From an uncultured Porphyromonadaceae bacterium (lineage in GTDB: Bacteria > Bacteroidota > Bacteroidia > Bacteroidales > Muribaculaceae), in the NCBI GenBank assembly GCA_947176295.1, contig CAMWQB010000018.1:1-33265 (forward strand): a DNA stretch of 33,265 nucleotides. The letters run 5' to 3'. Positions 1 through 8,547 of this stretch are shown piece by piece (the first letter of the stretch is position 1; each line of letters begins with the position of its first letter). A model generated the notes under the pieces. The model ran no database searches. It was not told where the DNA came from and was given only the letters and a program-made list of their open reading frames with translations. A program made the translations under genes and the position numbers.

Positions 1-11
1 TTTTTCCGCCA

Positions 12-1493
12 ATGGCAACCGAACTCAAAGACCTTACCAAACGAAAGGACAACTCTTCCCAGTGGTATACCGAACTCGTAGTCAAGGCCGACCTCGCCGA
101 GCAGTCGGCTGTCCGCGGCTGCATGGTCATCAAGCCATACGGTTATGCAATCTGGGAAAAAATGCAGCAGACCCTCGACCGCATGTTCAAGGAAACAGGC
201 GTTCAGAATGCATATTTCCCCCTCCTGATTCCCAAGTCTTTCCTCTGCCGCGAAGCCGAGCATGTCGAAGGTTTCGCCAAGGAATGCGCCGTCGTAACTC
301 ACTATCGCCTCAAGAACGACCCCAACGGAAAGGGCGTCGTAGTCGATCCCGAGGCCCGTCTTGAAGAAGAGCTCATCGTCCGCCCGACTTCCGAGACGAT
401 TATCTGGGGCACATACAAAAACTGGATTCATTCCTGGCGAGATCTCCCCGTCCTCTGCAACCAGTGGGCAAATGTCATGCGTTGGGAAATGCGCACCCGC
501 ATGTTCCTCCGCACCAGCGAATTCCTTTGGCAGGAAGGCCATTGCGCCCACGCGACAGCCGAAGAATCCGAGGCTCGCACCGTCCAGATGATAAACCTCT
601 ACGCCGAATTTTGCGAAAAATACATGGCCGTTCCCGTCATTAAAGGTGTCAAGACTGCCAACGAGCGCTTCGCCGGTGCCCTAAATACATACACCATCGA
701 AGCTATGATGCAGGACGGTAAAGCTCTCCAGAGCGGAACGTCCCACAACCTCGGCCAGAATTTCGCAAAAGCTTTCGACGTTACTTTTGCCAACAAGGAA
801 AACAAGCCCGAATACGTCTGGGCCAACTCTTGGGGCGTTTCAACCCGTCTCATGGGTGCCCTCATCATGACACACTCCGACGACAACGGCCTCGTCCTTC
901 CTCCCCATCTTGCTCCCATTCAGGTGGTTATCATTCCTATCTACAAGAATGCCGAGCAGCTGGCAGCTATCAACGACAAGGTCCTCCCCATCATCGAACG
1001 CCTCCGCGACCTCGGCATTAGCGTCAAGTACGACGACGCCGACAACAAACGCCCCGGCTTCAAGTTTGCCGATTATGAGCTCAAGGGCGTGCCGGTGCGT
1101 CTCGTCCTCGGCGCTCGCGACATCGAGAACGGCACTGTCGAAATCATGCGGCGCGATACCCTCGAAAAGGAAACTGCTCAGCTCGCCGGCGTAGCCGACC
1201 ACGTTGCCGCACTTCTCGAAGAAATTCAGGAGAATATCTATCGCAAAGCCCTCAAGATGCGTCAGGACAAAACCTTCGTCTGCGATTCCTACGACGAATT
1301 CAAGGAGAAAATCGAAGACGGCGGCTTCTTCCTCTGCCACTGGGATGGTACTCCCGAAACGGAGGAGCGAATAAAAGCCGAAACCAAAGCCACAATCCGC
1401 TGTATCCCCCTCGACGGTGAGGACGAAGAAGGTGTGTGCATGGTCACCGGCAAACCTTCCAAGCGCCGCGTGATTATCGCTCGTAACTATTGA
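12..1493 (+). CDS. proS: Prolyl-tRNA synthetase (short, archaeal/eukaryote-like class II type)
   Basis: Cytoplasmic enzyme that charges tRNA-Pro with proline using ATP. The 493-residue protein has class II features: a motif 2 region at about residues 155-178 (R157, the [11 protein letters not shown] segment) preceded by RPTSE at 124-128, then a HisS-like anticodon-binding region at about 285-390. The C-terminal domain ends in tyrosine (IIARNY). The length of about 490 residues and the lack of a long editing insertion place it in the archaeal/eukaryote-like ProRS group that Bacteroidota usually carry, rather than the 570-residue E. coli type. The ATG lies only 11 bases from the window edge, so its promoter is not visible. 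A strong hairpin terminator follows the stop codon. Identification is very secure. Confidence 0.97.
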   Translation: MATELKDLTKRKDNSSQWYTELVVKADLAEQSAVRGCMVIKPYGYAIWEKMQQTLDRMFKETGVQNAYFPLLIPKSFLCREAEHVEGFAKECAVVTHYRLKNDPNGKGVVVDPEARLEEELIVRPTSETIIWGTYKNWIHSWRDLPVLCNQWANVMRWEMRTRMFLRTSEFLWQEGHCAHATAEESEARTVQMINLYAEFCEKYMAVPVIKGVKTANERFAGALNTYTIEAMMQDGKALQSGTSHNLGQNFAKAFDVTFANKENKPEYVWANSWGVSTRLMGALIMTHSDDNGLVLPPHLAPIQVVIIPIYKNAEQLAAINDKVLPIIERLRDLGISVKYDDADNKRPGFKFADYELKGVPVRLVLGARDIENGTVEIMRRDTLEKETAQLAGVADHVAALLEEIQENIYRKALKMRQDKTFVCDSYDEFKEKIEDGGFFLCHWDGTPETEERIKAETKATIRCIPLDGEDEEGVCMVTGKPSKRRVIIARNY

Positions 1494-1505
1494 TTGACCC
1501 GATTT

Positions 1506-1549
1506 GGCGGACGTAGATGGGCCCTCGGCCCCCTACGTCCGCCTTCTTT
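1506..1549 (+). terminator. Rho-independent terminator after proS
   Basis: An 11-bp perfect stem (GGCGGACGTAG at 1506-1516 with CTACGTCCGCC at 1533-1543) encloses a G/C-rich loop that can pair further, and a T-rich tail (TTCTTT) follows. It sits 12 bases after the proS stop and separates proS from the next gene. Confidence 0.8.
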
Positions 1550-1569
1550 CGTGAATGATTTTCTGACGG

Positions 1570-2847
1570 ATGGACAACAAAACTTTCCGACGCACACTCG
1601 GCGAGCGCCTGGGGCGCAGTGTTAAGGACATCGACGCCCTCCTGGGCGCCCTGTGCGTCCTCATAGTGGAAAACTCGCAGACACTTCGTGCCCTCGCTAT
1701 TCCAGGTTTTGGCTCCTTTGTGCCTGTTAAGCACGACGAGCAGATTGTAAATGATCTCGCGGGCGGAAAGCGTCTGCTTCTACCCCCCGAAATTGTCCTT
1801 GAATACGTGCCCGGCAGCGCCATGCGCCGTTCCGTCGACCCTTCGGCGCCGGTTCCCGCCGATGCTCCCGACCCCGCAGGCGGAGTAATGACCCTCCACA
1901 CTGCCGCCGAGGCTCTCGCCGGAATAAACGAAATAGGTACGGACGCAGCCGAGCGTTTCTTGCGCGAGTGCTTTCTGCTCATCGAGGACGAAGATGCCCG
2001 TTCGGGCCAAGTGGACGTGAAAGGCCTTGGCCTTTTCTGCGGCCTTTCCTTCCGTCCCGACAGTGCCTTGGCCCTGGAGATAAATCAGCCCTTCGCCATG
2101 TTCGAACCCGTTGAACTCGAGGATAGCATCGACGAATCAAGCTTCATCCCCTCGGGCGAGAAGTCTGCTGAGATTCCGGAAGAGGAGCCCGCAGATGCCT
2201 CAGGCGAAAGCCTCCTGCCCCCTGCATCAGAGCCTACGGTCGACGATGCCGAAGAGATTCAGGAGACGCGACCGGCCTGCGACCTGTCAGCAGACACGGA
2301 GCAGGAACCCCCGGAACCAACCCCGCTCAGGCAGGAGCCCCAAACTCCGCCATCCCCGCAGCCTTACGAAGAGCCTTGGCCCGAGGAGCCCTCGCGCTCC
2401 CGGAAAGTATGGCTTTCAGTTGCTGCCATCATTGCTCTCCTCTTCGCTTTCGGCGCTGGATTTATCTCGGGCCGGTATTCCGTCGAACCCGTCGCCCGCG
2501 AAACTGTCCGCTTCGACACTCTGAGAATCACTGTCCACGACACCATCACCCTTACCCCAGAAGTCGAAAAGCCACGGCCACAGCCTGCCCCGGATCCCAT
2601 CTTCGACACCGTTACGCCCACACGCTACCTTGCCACGATGTCCAGGCAGTACTATGGCAAGATGGAATACTGGGTGTATATCTACAAGGCCAATGAACAA
2701 AAGCTCGGCAATCCCGACAAGATTCGCCCGGGCACGCGGGTCGAAATTCCTCCCTTTGAAAAATACGCCGTTTCTGACAACGATTCCGTCAATCTCGCTC
2801 AGGCTCGGCGAATGTCGGAAGAAATATACGCTCGCTTCAGAAAATGA
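1570..2847 (+). CDS. Membrane-anchored HU-domain protein with C-terminal LysM-like domain
   Basis: The 425-residue protein has four visible parts. Residues 1-87 resemble an HU/IHF-type DNA-binding fold (helical start, then IPGFGSFVPVKH and a basic strand region). Residues about 107-183 look like a second, more diverged HU-like domain. Residues about 185-275 are an acidic, proline-rich linker. A single membrane segment lies at about 281-300, preceded by SRSRK, which predicts an N-inside orientation. The C-terminus (about 349-397) resembles a LysM peptidoglycan-binding module (YLATMSRQYYG, then PDKIRPGTRVEIP). Inferred role: a link between nucleoid and cell wall, or a regulator of envelope or division processes. 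HU-plus-SPOR membrane proteins are known in Bacteroidota; here the outer module looks like LysM. The gene stands alone between the proS terminator and the tRNA promoter. The domain calls are visual. Confidence 0.75.
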   Translation: MDNKTFRRTLGERLGRSVKDIDALLGALCVLIVENSQTLRALAIPGFGSFVPVKHDEQIVNDLAGGKRLLLPPEIVLEYVPGSAMRRSVDPSAPVPADAPDPAGGVMTLHTAAEALAGINEIGTDAAERFLRECFLLIEDEDARSGQVDVKGLGLFCGLSFRPDSALALEINQPFAMFEPVELEDSIDESSFIPSGEKSAEIPEEEPADASGESLLPPASEPTVDDAEEIQETRPACDLSADTEQEPPEPTPLRQEPQTPPSPQPYEEPWPEEPSRSRKVWLSVAAIIALLFAFGAGFISGRYSVEPVARETVRFDTLRITVHDTITLTPEVEKPRPQPAPDPIFDTVTPTRYLATMSRQYYGKMEYWVYIYKANEQKLGNPDKIRPGTRVEIPPFEKYAVSDNDSVNLAQARRMSEEIYARFRK

Positions 2848-2850
2848 CTA

Positions 2851-2881
2851 TTGCACATCACAAAATAATTCACTAACTTTG
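2851..2881 (+). promoter_or_regulatory. Bacteroidota-type promoter of the tRNA-Arg gene
   Basis: The -7 box TAACTTTG (2874-2881) matches TAnnTTTG. A TTG at 2851-2853 stands about 20 bases upstream as the -33 element. The tRNA begins 20 bases after the -7 box. The promoter overlaps the end of the preceding gene's 3' region only slightly. Confidence 0.75.
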
Positions 2882-2901
2882 CACTCGCAAACAATAAAAG
2901 A

Positions 2902-2975
2902 GGTTCGGTAGCTCAACTGGATAGAGCATCTGCCTTCTAAGCAGACGGTTTCGGGTTCGAGTCCCGACCGAATCA
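2902..2975 (+). tRNA. tRNA-Arg (anticodon TCT)
   Basis: A complete cloverleaf can be drawn. The acceptor stem is GGTTCGG (2902-2908) with CCGAATC (2968-2974) and discriminator A2975. The D stem is GCTC/GAGC. The anticodon stem is TCTGC (2929-2933) with GCAGA (2941-2945), around a 7-base loop with anticodon TCT at 2936-2938. The T stem is TCGGG/CCCGA with loop TTCGAGT. The anticodon reads AGA/AGG arginine codons. CCA is not encoded. I saw no integrated element at its 3' end. Confidence 0.97.
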
Positions 2976-2984
2976 CTTTTTTGA

Positions 2985-3037
2985 ATAAAAAATCGCACAT
3001 GCTTCGGTCTTCCGGTCAGCATGTGCGATTTTTTTAT
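2985..3037. terminator. Bidirectional terminator between tRNA-Arg and the leftward PUL operon
   Basis: A perfect 12-bp inverted repeat (AATCGCACATGC at 2991-3002, GCATGTGCGATT at 3019-3030) is flanked by T-runs in both reading directions (TTTTTATT on plus, TTTTATTC on minus). It can end the tRNA transcript and the converging operon that finishes at 3050. Confidence 0.88.
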
Positions 3038-3049
3038 TGGCTGTCTTTC

Positions 3050-4897
3050 TTAGCGGAGATATTTCACTACCGACGAGGGTGTTTGAATCAGATACAGCCC
3101 GTGAGGCATAGCCTCCAGAGAGATGTTTTCCTCTGTTCCGGTGTATTTGCAGAGCCCGTCCACCGTGTAGATTGCCACTGTCTCGCGCCCGGGGTTGAAG
3201 ATTTGTCCCTTTGCCACACTAATAGATGCCGAAGTCTTTACGTCCTCCACACCTGTCGGGCTGCTGTTTTTGGCAAAGAGCAGCTGCGGGCCCGCAGGTT
3301 GCATGTCGAGACTTCTTGCCTGCACGGGAGCGCCTTCCGTGGAATAGAAATTCATCAGGGCGCACCAATTGTTTTTCTCGATGTAAAGGCGGAAAGTCAG
3401 GTGGCCCGTATTCTGGTTCTTGTGCTTTTCCTCAAGAGCTGCAAGAGTGTTCAGCGCCCAGTCGGTTACGTCGATGCTCACCCATGCTCCGACCATATCC
3501 GTGCATATCTCGGCCTTGGCGTCAATAGGTTCGAAAACATGGTTGCCCGATGTGCTCCAGTTGATTTTGCTCCCCTTGTAGACGTTAGTGTTGCCCTCCA
3601 CGCGGATGTGTTCGATTCCCTCCATCGGGCGGCTCGACTCCGAATTGAAGTACCCCAGAATGTAATCCTTGTAAAACAGACGGAGAACCACCTTATCAAC
3701 ATCGCGGGGCATCAGTTCCGAAGCCTGGAACGATACGTAAGCCTTTCGAGTGGCGTTGTCGGCATACTTCAATTGCAGAACATCGGACGTGTCATAATTC
3801 GAGCTCGTGTTCAGGCGGTTCACGTACGAGTCGTAGTCGGGAGTTGCGCAATAGCTCGCCACGAGAACATTCGCAGTAGCCTCAGCCTCCGCAGGGTTTC
3901 CTTCACCCCATGCGGCGTGTGTCGCATTCACCGAGAGGCTCGTGTTCTCGGTTACGCCGGGAACGGTCAGAACATGCTTTTTGCCCTCCAGGCCGCTTGC
4001 AGTGTGAGCCCCGGAGATAGAGTAGGGGAACATTCCATTGTGAAAACTTACCGTAAAGTTAGCATCCTCACCGGGCAGAACAACTTCACTCATGGGCAGG
4101 ATGCGCGTCTCAAAAGGGAAATGATACCCGTATGCATCTGCCACAGTCTGCGTAAAGATTGCAGCCATGCGGTTCTGGATAGGGCTGTTGTTGCCGCGTT
4201 TTGGATGCCAGCCGTATTTGATGCCGTTAATTGTCTCCGTGTCGTGGGCAACGGCGCGGCTGGGCTCGCCTGCATCGGCAATGCCCTCGTCATCCTTCGA
4301 GAAGCCTATGTTCTTGTCGAACTCCACAAGAGGGAAGCCCCAGCGCTCGGCCAGTTTGCGTATTGCCGGATTGTAGGTCGTGCGGCTGTCGTGCCAGTGT
4401 GTGCAGAGCATGATCTTGGCAGGTTTGCCGCCTTCCACGCCATAGTATTTCGACTCTTCGTTGAACTCAAGAGCTTCGCAGTCTGCTATATAGCGTTTGA
4501 TTACGTAGTCGTATGCCACTGCATAGTCCGTCGTCGTGGAGATGTTTGTGTAGTCCTCCCACTTTTCCTGAAGATTTGCCTCATTGGCCACATTCTGATT
4601 GTGAACATGCATAATCACCAGCACATCCGTGCGGTCGAGCTCGGCAGTCGTGTAGTCTTTGCCCGCAGCCATGCGGCGTGCATCATGGTAGATAGCCTCA
4701 GCGCTTACGGCCTTGTTCAAGGCCTCGGCGCCCATATTTTCGCAGGCTATCTCGAACCATCCGTTCTGCGGAATGGCAAACGACGCGCCATAGAGCATGA
4801 ATGTGAGCTGCTTATCACTTTCGTTTTCTTGTGCCGAAATGGTGCTGTTTGCAAGAAACAGCATGGCCGAAGCTGCGATTAGAGAAATTTTTTTCAT
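3050..4897 (-). CDS. Secreted SGNH-hydrolase-like protein (DUF5040-like) with DNRLRE-like module and sorting-type tail
   Basis: 615 residues. A signal peptide ends near SAQ (residue 23). The N-terminal part recalls SGNH hydrolases: YGASF at 36-40 in the block I position (Ser39 kept, the usual Asp replaced by Ala), VIMHVHNQN at 94-102 near block III, and YGWHP in the block V position (His kept, the usual Asp replaced by Tyr). I recall this arrangement in Bacteroides proteins labelled DUF5040. A later region with LQLKYADNATRKAYVSF resembles DNRLRE/CBM96-type beta-sandwich modules. The last 65 residues resemble a Por-type C-terminal sorting domain (TVDG, then PHGLYLIQT and a basic end). It is the last gene of the susC operon, and its ATG overlaps the GH3 stop (ATGA). 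A carbohydrate esterase role is possible, but the altered residues may mean atypical or absent catalysis. Confidence 0.7.
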   Translation of the reverse strand: MKKISLIAASAMLFLANSTISAQENESDKQLTFMLYGASFAIPQNGWFEIACENMGAEALNKAVSAEAIYHDARRMAAGKDYTTAELDRTDVLVIMHVHNQNVANEANLQEKWEDYTNISTTTDYAVAYDYVIKRYIADCEALEFNEESKYYGVEGGKPAKIMLCTHWHDSRTTYNPAIRKLAERWGFPLVEFDKNIGFSKDDEGIADAGEPSRAVAHDTETINGIKYGWHPKRGNNSPIQNRMAAIFTQTVADAYGYHFPFETRILPMSEVVLPGEDANFTVSFHNGMFPYSISGAHTASGLEGKKHVLTVPGVTENTSLSVNATHAAWGEGNPAEAEATANVLVASYCATPDYDSYVNRLNTSSNYDTSDVLQLKYADNATRKAYVSFQASELMPRDVDKVVLRLFYKDYILGYFNSESSRPMEGIEHIRVEGNTNVYKGSKINWSTSGNHVFEPIDAKAEICTDMVGAWVSIDVTDWALNTLAALEEKHKNQNTGHLTFRLYIEKNNWCALMNFYSTEGAPVQARSLDMQPAGPQLLFAKNSSPTGVEDVKTSASISVAKGQIFNPGRETVAIYTVDGLCKYTGTEENISLEAMPHGLYLIQTPSSVVKYLR

Positions 4898-7125
4898 TTT
4901 AGAGCTATTAAGTTATTATTGATTTTTATAGATATGGATTGGCGGATGTCGTCCGATGCCGAGGCGGCAAATATCGTGAACTCGTCATTGTCCAGCACCC
5001 ATTGTTTGTTATCTTCGTTGTAGTAAGCCAAGGACGACGCAGGAATCTCCACTGTGCATGTAGTGCTTTCGCCCTGTTTGATGTAGGGCTTGCAGAAGGC
5101 TTTCAGTTCCTTTACCGGACGGGCAACTCTGGGGTGAGATTGCCCAACGTAGAACTGTACCGTTTCGGCTCCGTCTGCATGGCCCGTGTTCTTCACCGTG
5201 ATGTTGAGGCGGATTATGTCCTCCGGCGAGTATTCCTTCTTGTCGGCCTTCAACGAGGAGTAAGCGAAGTCCGTGTAGGAAAGCCCGTGGCCGAATGCAA
5301 AAGTAGGTTTGATATTTTTGGCTTCGGCCCAGCGGTAGCCTATGAACACGCCTTCGTCGTAGTGTACATTCCCGTCCACGCCGGGATATGTCCGCTCGTC
5401 CGAGCTGTGTGCCGCATAGTCCTCCAGGCGTTGCGCTATCGTGAAGGGGAGCTTGCCGCTCGGATTCACCGCTCCCGAGATTACGTCCGCTAAGGCCACG
5501 CCTCCCATCGAACCATTATACCACGACTGGATGATGGCCGGAGCCTTGTCAAGCCACGGCATTGCCACAGCATTGCCCGAGGTAAGGACGATTACGGTAT
5601 TGCTGTTAGCCGCGATGAGCTCGTCGATAAGGCGGTTCTGGTCGTAGGGCAGGTCGTAGGAAAGACGGTCGCCACCCTCGCAATCCTGCTTGTAGTTCTT
5701 ATTGAGACCTCCGATAAAGACAACCACATCCGAATTCCGGGCAAGCTCAACGGCTGCCATCCGCAGCGAATCTGCATCGTAGGGCGATGGCTCTTCATGC
5801 GAGTAGTCTGCAATTCCCGAAGCATAGCCCATGGAGTAGGCCACAGCATCGCCGTAGACCTCCATCAACCCTTCAAGAGGCGAGATTTCCACCTTTGGCT
5901 TGAGTTCTGACGACCCTCCGCCGATAGACAGTTTTTTTGTAGCATTATCGCCGATCACGGCTATGCGCTTGAATTTTCCGGGGCGGATGGGAAGTTTGGC
6001 TTTTTCGTTCTTCAGGAGCACGATGCCTTCCGAGGCAACGCGTCGGGCCACATCGAGATGTTCCGGCGCGTGGAGTGCCCCGTAGGGGCGGTGGCGGTTC
6101 ATGTTGGTGCGGAAGTTCAGGCGCAGGATGCGACGAACTTTGTCGTCAACTACCGTCTCTGGAACTTCTCCAGTCTTCACCATAGCCTTCAGGGGTTCGG
6201 CCATGTAGTAATTGTCATAAGCCGAACTTACGCCCCAGCTCAGGCCGTTTGTCCACGAACCCATCTCAAGGTCGAGGCCGTTCATGGCTGCCTCGAAGGT
6301 ATTGTGGCATGAGCCCCAGTCCGTAACGAACACGCCATCGAATCCCCAGTCGCCCTTGAGGATTTTGTTTACCAGCGTATCATTGTGTGTGCAGAAAGTG
6401 CCGCGGAATTTATTGTATGAGCCCATCACGGCCCATACTCCGGCTTCCACCCCGGCCTTGAAGGCGGGAAGATAAATCTCGTTGAGAGCGCGGTCGCCCA
6501 CTTCCACATTGATGCTCTCCCGCTCGTTTTCCTGATTGTTGAGCGCGAAGTGTTTCATGCATGCGGCCACGCCGTTGCTCTGCAGCCCCTTGATGTAGGG
6601 CACCACCATCACCGACGAGAGATAGGGATCCTCGCCCATATACTCGAAGTTGCGTCCGCTCAGAGGGGTGCGGTAGATGTTCACGCCGGGGCCCAGCATC
6701 ATGTCCTTCTTGCGGAAGCGGGCTTCGCGGCCCACCGTATTGCCGTATTCGTAGGCAAGGTCGGGATTGAATGTGGCGGCCAGGCAGGTCAGGGCCGGCA
6801 GCGCCGTGCAGTAGTCGTTGCTCCAGCCGGCGTGGTCCCATTCGTCCCAGGCTATCTCCATTCTCACCCCATGCGGGCCATCGCTCATCCACAGCTCGGG
6901 GATGCCCAGACGCGGACAACCGGGAGTGCTGAACTTCGACTGTGCATGAATCATGGCTATCTTTTCATCGAGGGTCATCCGCGAAAGAGCGTCTTCGATT
7001 CGTTGCTCCATCGGCAGACTTTCGTCGAGATACGCCGGCGTGCTGTTCTTATCCGCAGCAACCATCGAAATGCTTGTCGCTGCAACAGCGAGGACGCCGA
7101 GTATGGATTGAATTCTGTTGTTCAC
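4894..7125 (-). CDS. Glycoside hydrolase family 3 beta-glucosidase
   Basis: 743 residues, starting at a GTG codon. An in-frame TAA lies upstream, and the GTG start gives a clean signal peptide (about 24 residues, ending MVAA). The GH3 N-terminal domain shows DGPHGVRME, a KHFALNNQE segment (191-200) and VFVTDWGS with the expected nucleophile Asp269. The second domain shows IGDNA and CEGGDR with the likely acid/base Glu483. A fibronectin III-like C-terminal domain follows FGHGLSYT. The predicted reaction is exo-hydrolysis of beta-linked glucose from oligosaccharides, probably in the periplasm as no lipobox is present. Within this PUL it would finish products of the GH16 enzymes. It lies 24 bases after the FAD oxidoreductase gene and overlaps the next gene by 4 bases. 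Exact linkage specificity cannot be read from sequence. Confidence 0.93.
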   Translation of the reverse strand: MNNRIQSILGVLAVAATSISMVAADKNSTPAYLDESLPMEQRIEDALSRMTLDEKIAMIHAQSKFSTPGCPRLGIPELWMSDGPHGVRMEIAWDEWDHAGWSNDYCTALPALTCLAATFNPDLAYEYGNTVGREARFRKKDMMLGPGVNIYRTPLSGRNFEYMGEDPYLSSVMVVPYIKGLQSNGVAACMKHFALNNQENERESINVEVGDRALNEIYLPAFKAGVEAGVWAVMGSYNKFRGTFCTHNDTLVNKILKGDWGFDGVFVTDWGSCHNTFEAAMNGLDLEMGSWTNGLSWGVSSAYDNYYMAEPLKAMVKTGEVPETVVDDKVRRILRLNFRTNMNRHRPYGALHAPEHLDVARRVASEGIVLLKNEKAKLPIRPGKFKRIAVIGDNATKKLSIGGGSSELKPKVEISPLEGLMEVYGDAVAYSMGYASGIADYSHEEPSPYDADSLRMAAVELARNSDVVVFIGGLNKNYKQDCEGGDRLSYDLPYDQNRLIDELIAANSNTVIVLTSGNAVAMPWLDKAPAIIQSWYNGSMGGVALADVISGAVNPSGKLPFTIAQRLEDYAAHSSDERTYPGVDGNVHYDEGVFIGYRWAEAKNIKPTFAFGHGLSYTDFAYSSLKADKKEYSPEDIIRLNITVKNTGHADGAETVQFYVGQSHPRVARPVKELKAFCKPYIKQGESTTCTVEIPASSLAYYNEDNKQWVLDNDEFTIFAASASDDIRQSISIKINNNLIALK

Positions 7126-7149
7126 TGTATAGTAGTTTGTATGAAGAGT

Positions 7150-8547
7150 TTATAGAAAATAAGCTCCGTGGTTTGCAAGCCGCTTCCGAAGCTCTTGCGT
7201 GTCCACCCCGTGAATGTCGTGAGCGGACGAGAGCGACGCCAATACCGCCGCTGTGCCCGCGGCCTCGCCCGTAACGAGACAGTTGGGCATCACGCGAAGA
7301 CTGCCATACGATTCGTCGTCGGTCGAGATGCATCGTCCGGCCGTCAGCACGTTTTTAAGCTTGTTAGGCGTCATGCAGCGGTATGGTATGCCGTGCGATT
7401 CGCCGCGACCGTAGTGGATGTCCGCGTGCCCCGACTTGTGGACGTCGATGAAGTAGCAGTTACGACCGATTTCATCTTCGAAAGTCCGCCGTGCGTGCCA
7501 GTCATCCGCCGTGAAGATATAGTCGCCGATAATGCGGCGGCTGTCGCGGATGCCCGGAAGTATGGCCGTCTTCACAATGAATGCCTTGGCAAATGCGTCC
7601 GGCCGATAATCCTTCAGCATCTCGAGATGCTGTTCGGCTATCCTGCGCCCTTGGATCATTGCAGCTGAAAGCTCGGCTGGGTCGGTCGTGTCCTTTATCG
7701 CGATGTGGTTGGCGTTGAAACCTACCACGCCAGGACCTATCGGGTTGTGGCAGCAGTGCCGGTCGAGCAGGGGATACTTCCCGCTGGCGAAAGCCTGTGC
7801 CGACGGACTGTTCGGGTTATGGCCTGAATGCAACTCCGGTCCGCTGAGGTAGGCATCCATGTCCACACCCGCAACCGAAAAGCAGAGGGTGGATTTCTGC
7901 AGAAAGCCTTCGGCATCGCCTTTCATATATTCCGCACCGGCCCATGTGGCCACATCCCCGTCGCCCGAAGCGTCGACGTAGACCTTCGCTTTATAAGCCG
8001 TGAGGCCGTTCTTGTTGGCAACAATCAGAGCGTCAACCGTATCATAGGCAGACTTTTCCACGCCTGCAACGCGGGAGTGGAAAAGTATATGCGCACCGGA
8101 TTCGACAACCAAGCGGTCGTAGACGCTCATTAGATATTCAGGGTTTATTGCCACCCAGTCCACTTTGTCGGCAGGCTCGAAAGGCACGCCCTTTTTGGCT
8201 GCCTCGAATACTTTCCAGGCAAGGCCGCGATATATCACCTTCTCGCCGTCGGAGAAAGGACACCATGCCGGCACCATGCCCGACGTGCCGAGGCCGCCGA
8301 GGGCTCCCGTAGATTCTATCAGGAGGGTCTTGGCGCCTTCTCGGGCAGCCGAGATGGCGGCCGTGCAGCCCGCCGGGCCCCCGCCCACCACGATAATGTC
8401 GTAGTCGGCGTTGACCTTTATCTGTTTTCCGTCGGATTCGATGCTCTTTGCAGGAGCTGTAGAAGCAGTTGCCCACTCCGGAATGCTCGCCCCAAGGACA
8501 AGCATCCCGGCAGATTTCAGGAATCCGCGTCGCGAAAAGTTTTTCAT
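7150..8547 (-). CDS. Tat-exported FAD-dependent oxidoreductase
   Basis: 465 residues from the ATG that shares one base with the susD stop (TGATG); a GTG one codon earlier is the alternative. The N-terminus is a twin-arginine signal (SRRGFLK followed by a hydrophobic stretch), implying export of a folded, cofactor-loaded enzyme to the periplasm. A Rossmann dinucleotide-binding motif follows (IIVVGGGPAGCTAA), then ESTGALGGLGTSGMV and a late GRCISTDDESYGSLR segment. These fit the FAD_oxidored (PF12831-like) family, whose substrates are mostly unknown. It lies between susD and GH3, so it may oxidise a sugar or a substituent of the target glycan; that is inference. The family call is secure, the substrate unknown. 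Confidence 0.88.
   Translation of the reverse strand: MKNFSRRGFLKSAGMLVLGASIPEWATASTAPAKSIESDGKQIKVNADYDIIVVGGGPAGCTAAISAAREGAKTLLIESTGALGGLGTSGMVPAWCPFSDGEKVIYRGLAWKVFEAAKKGVPFEPADKVDWVAINPEYLMSVYDRLVVESGAHILFHSRVAGVEKSAYDTVDALIVANKNGLTAYKAKVYVDASGDGDVATWAGAEYMKGDAEGFLQKSTLCFSVAGVDMDAYLSGPELHSGHNPNSPSAQAFASGKYPLLDRHCCHNPIGPGVVGFNANHIAIKDTTDPAELSAAMIQGRRIAEQHLEMLKDYRPDAFAKAFIVKTAILPGIRDSRRIIGDYIFTADDWHARRTFEDEIGRNCYFIDVHKSGHADIHYGRGESHGIPYRCMTPNKLKNVLTAGRCISTDDESYGSLRVMPNCLVTGEAAGTAAVLASLSSAHDIHGVDTQELRKRLANHGAYFL

Noticed and set aside
2902-2975. tRNA-Arg as an integration site for a mobile element
   Set aside because: No integrase is adjacent, no repeat of the tRNA 3' end was seen downstream, and the tRNA is followed directly by a terminator. 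The recombinase near 30 kb is far away.
2981-4882. A 633-codon plus-strand open frame opposite the SGNH-like gene
   Set aside because: It is fully antisense to a gene with a signal peptide, recognisable domains and operon coupling. Its translation is rich in Cys, His and Arg with no recognisable domain, as expected of a shadow frame in GC-rich coding DNA.
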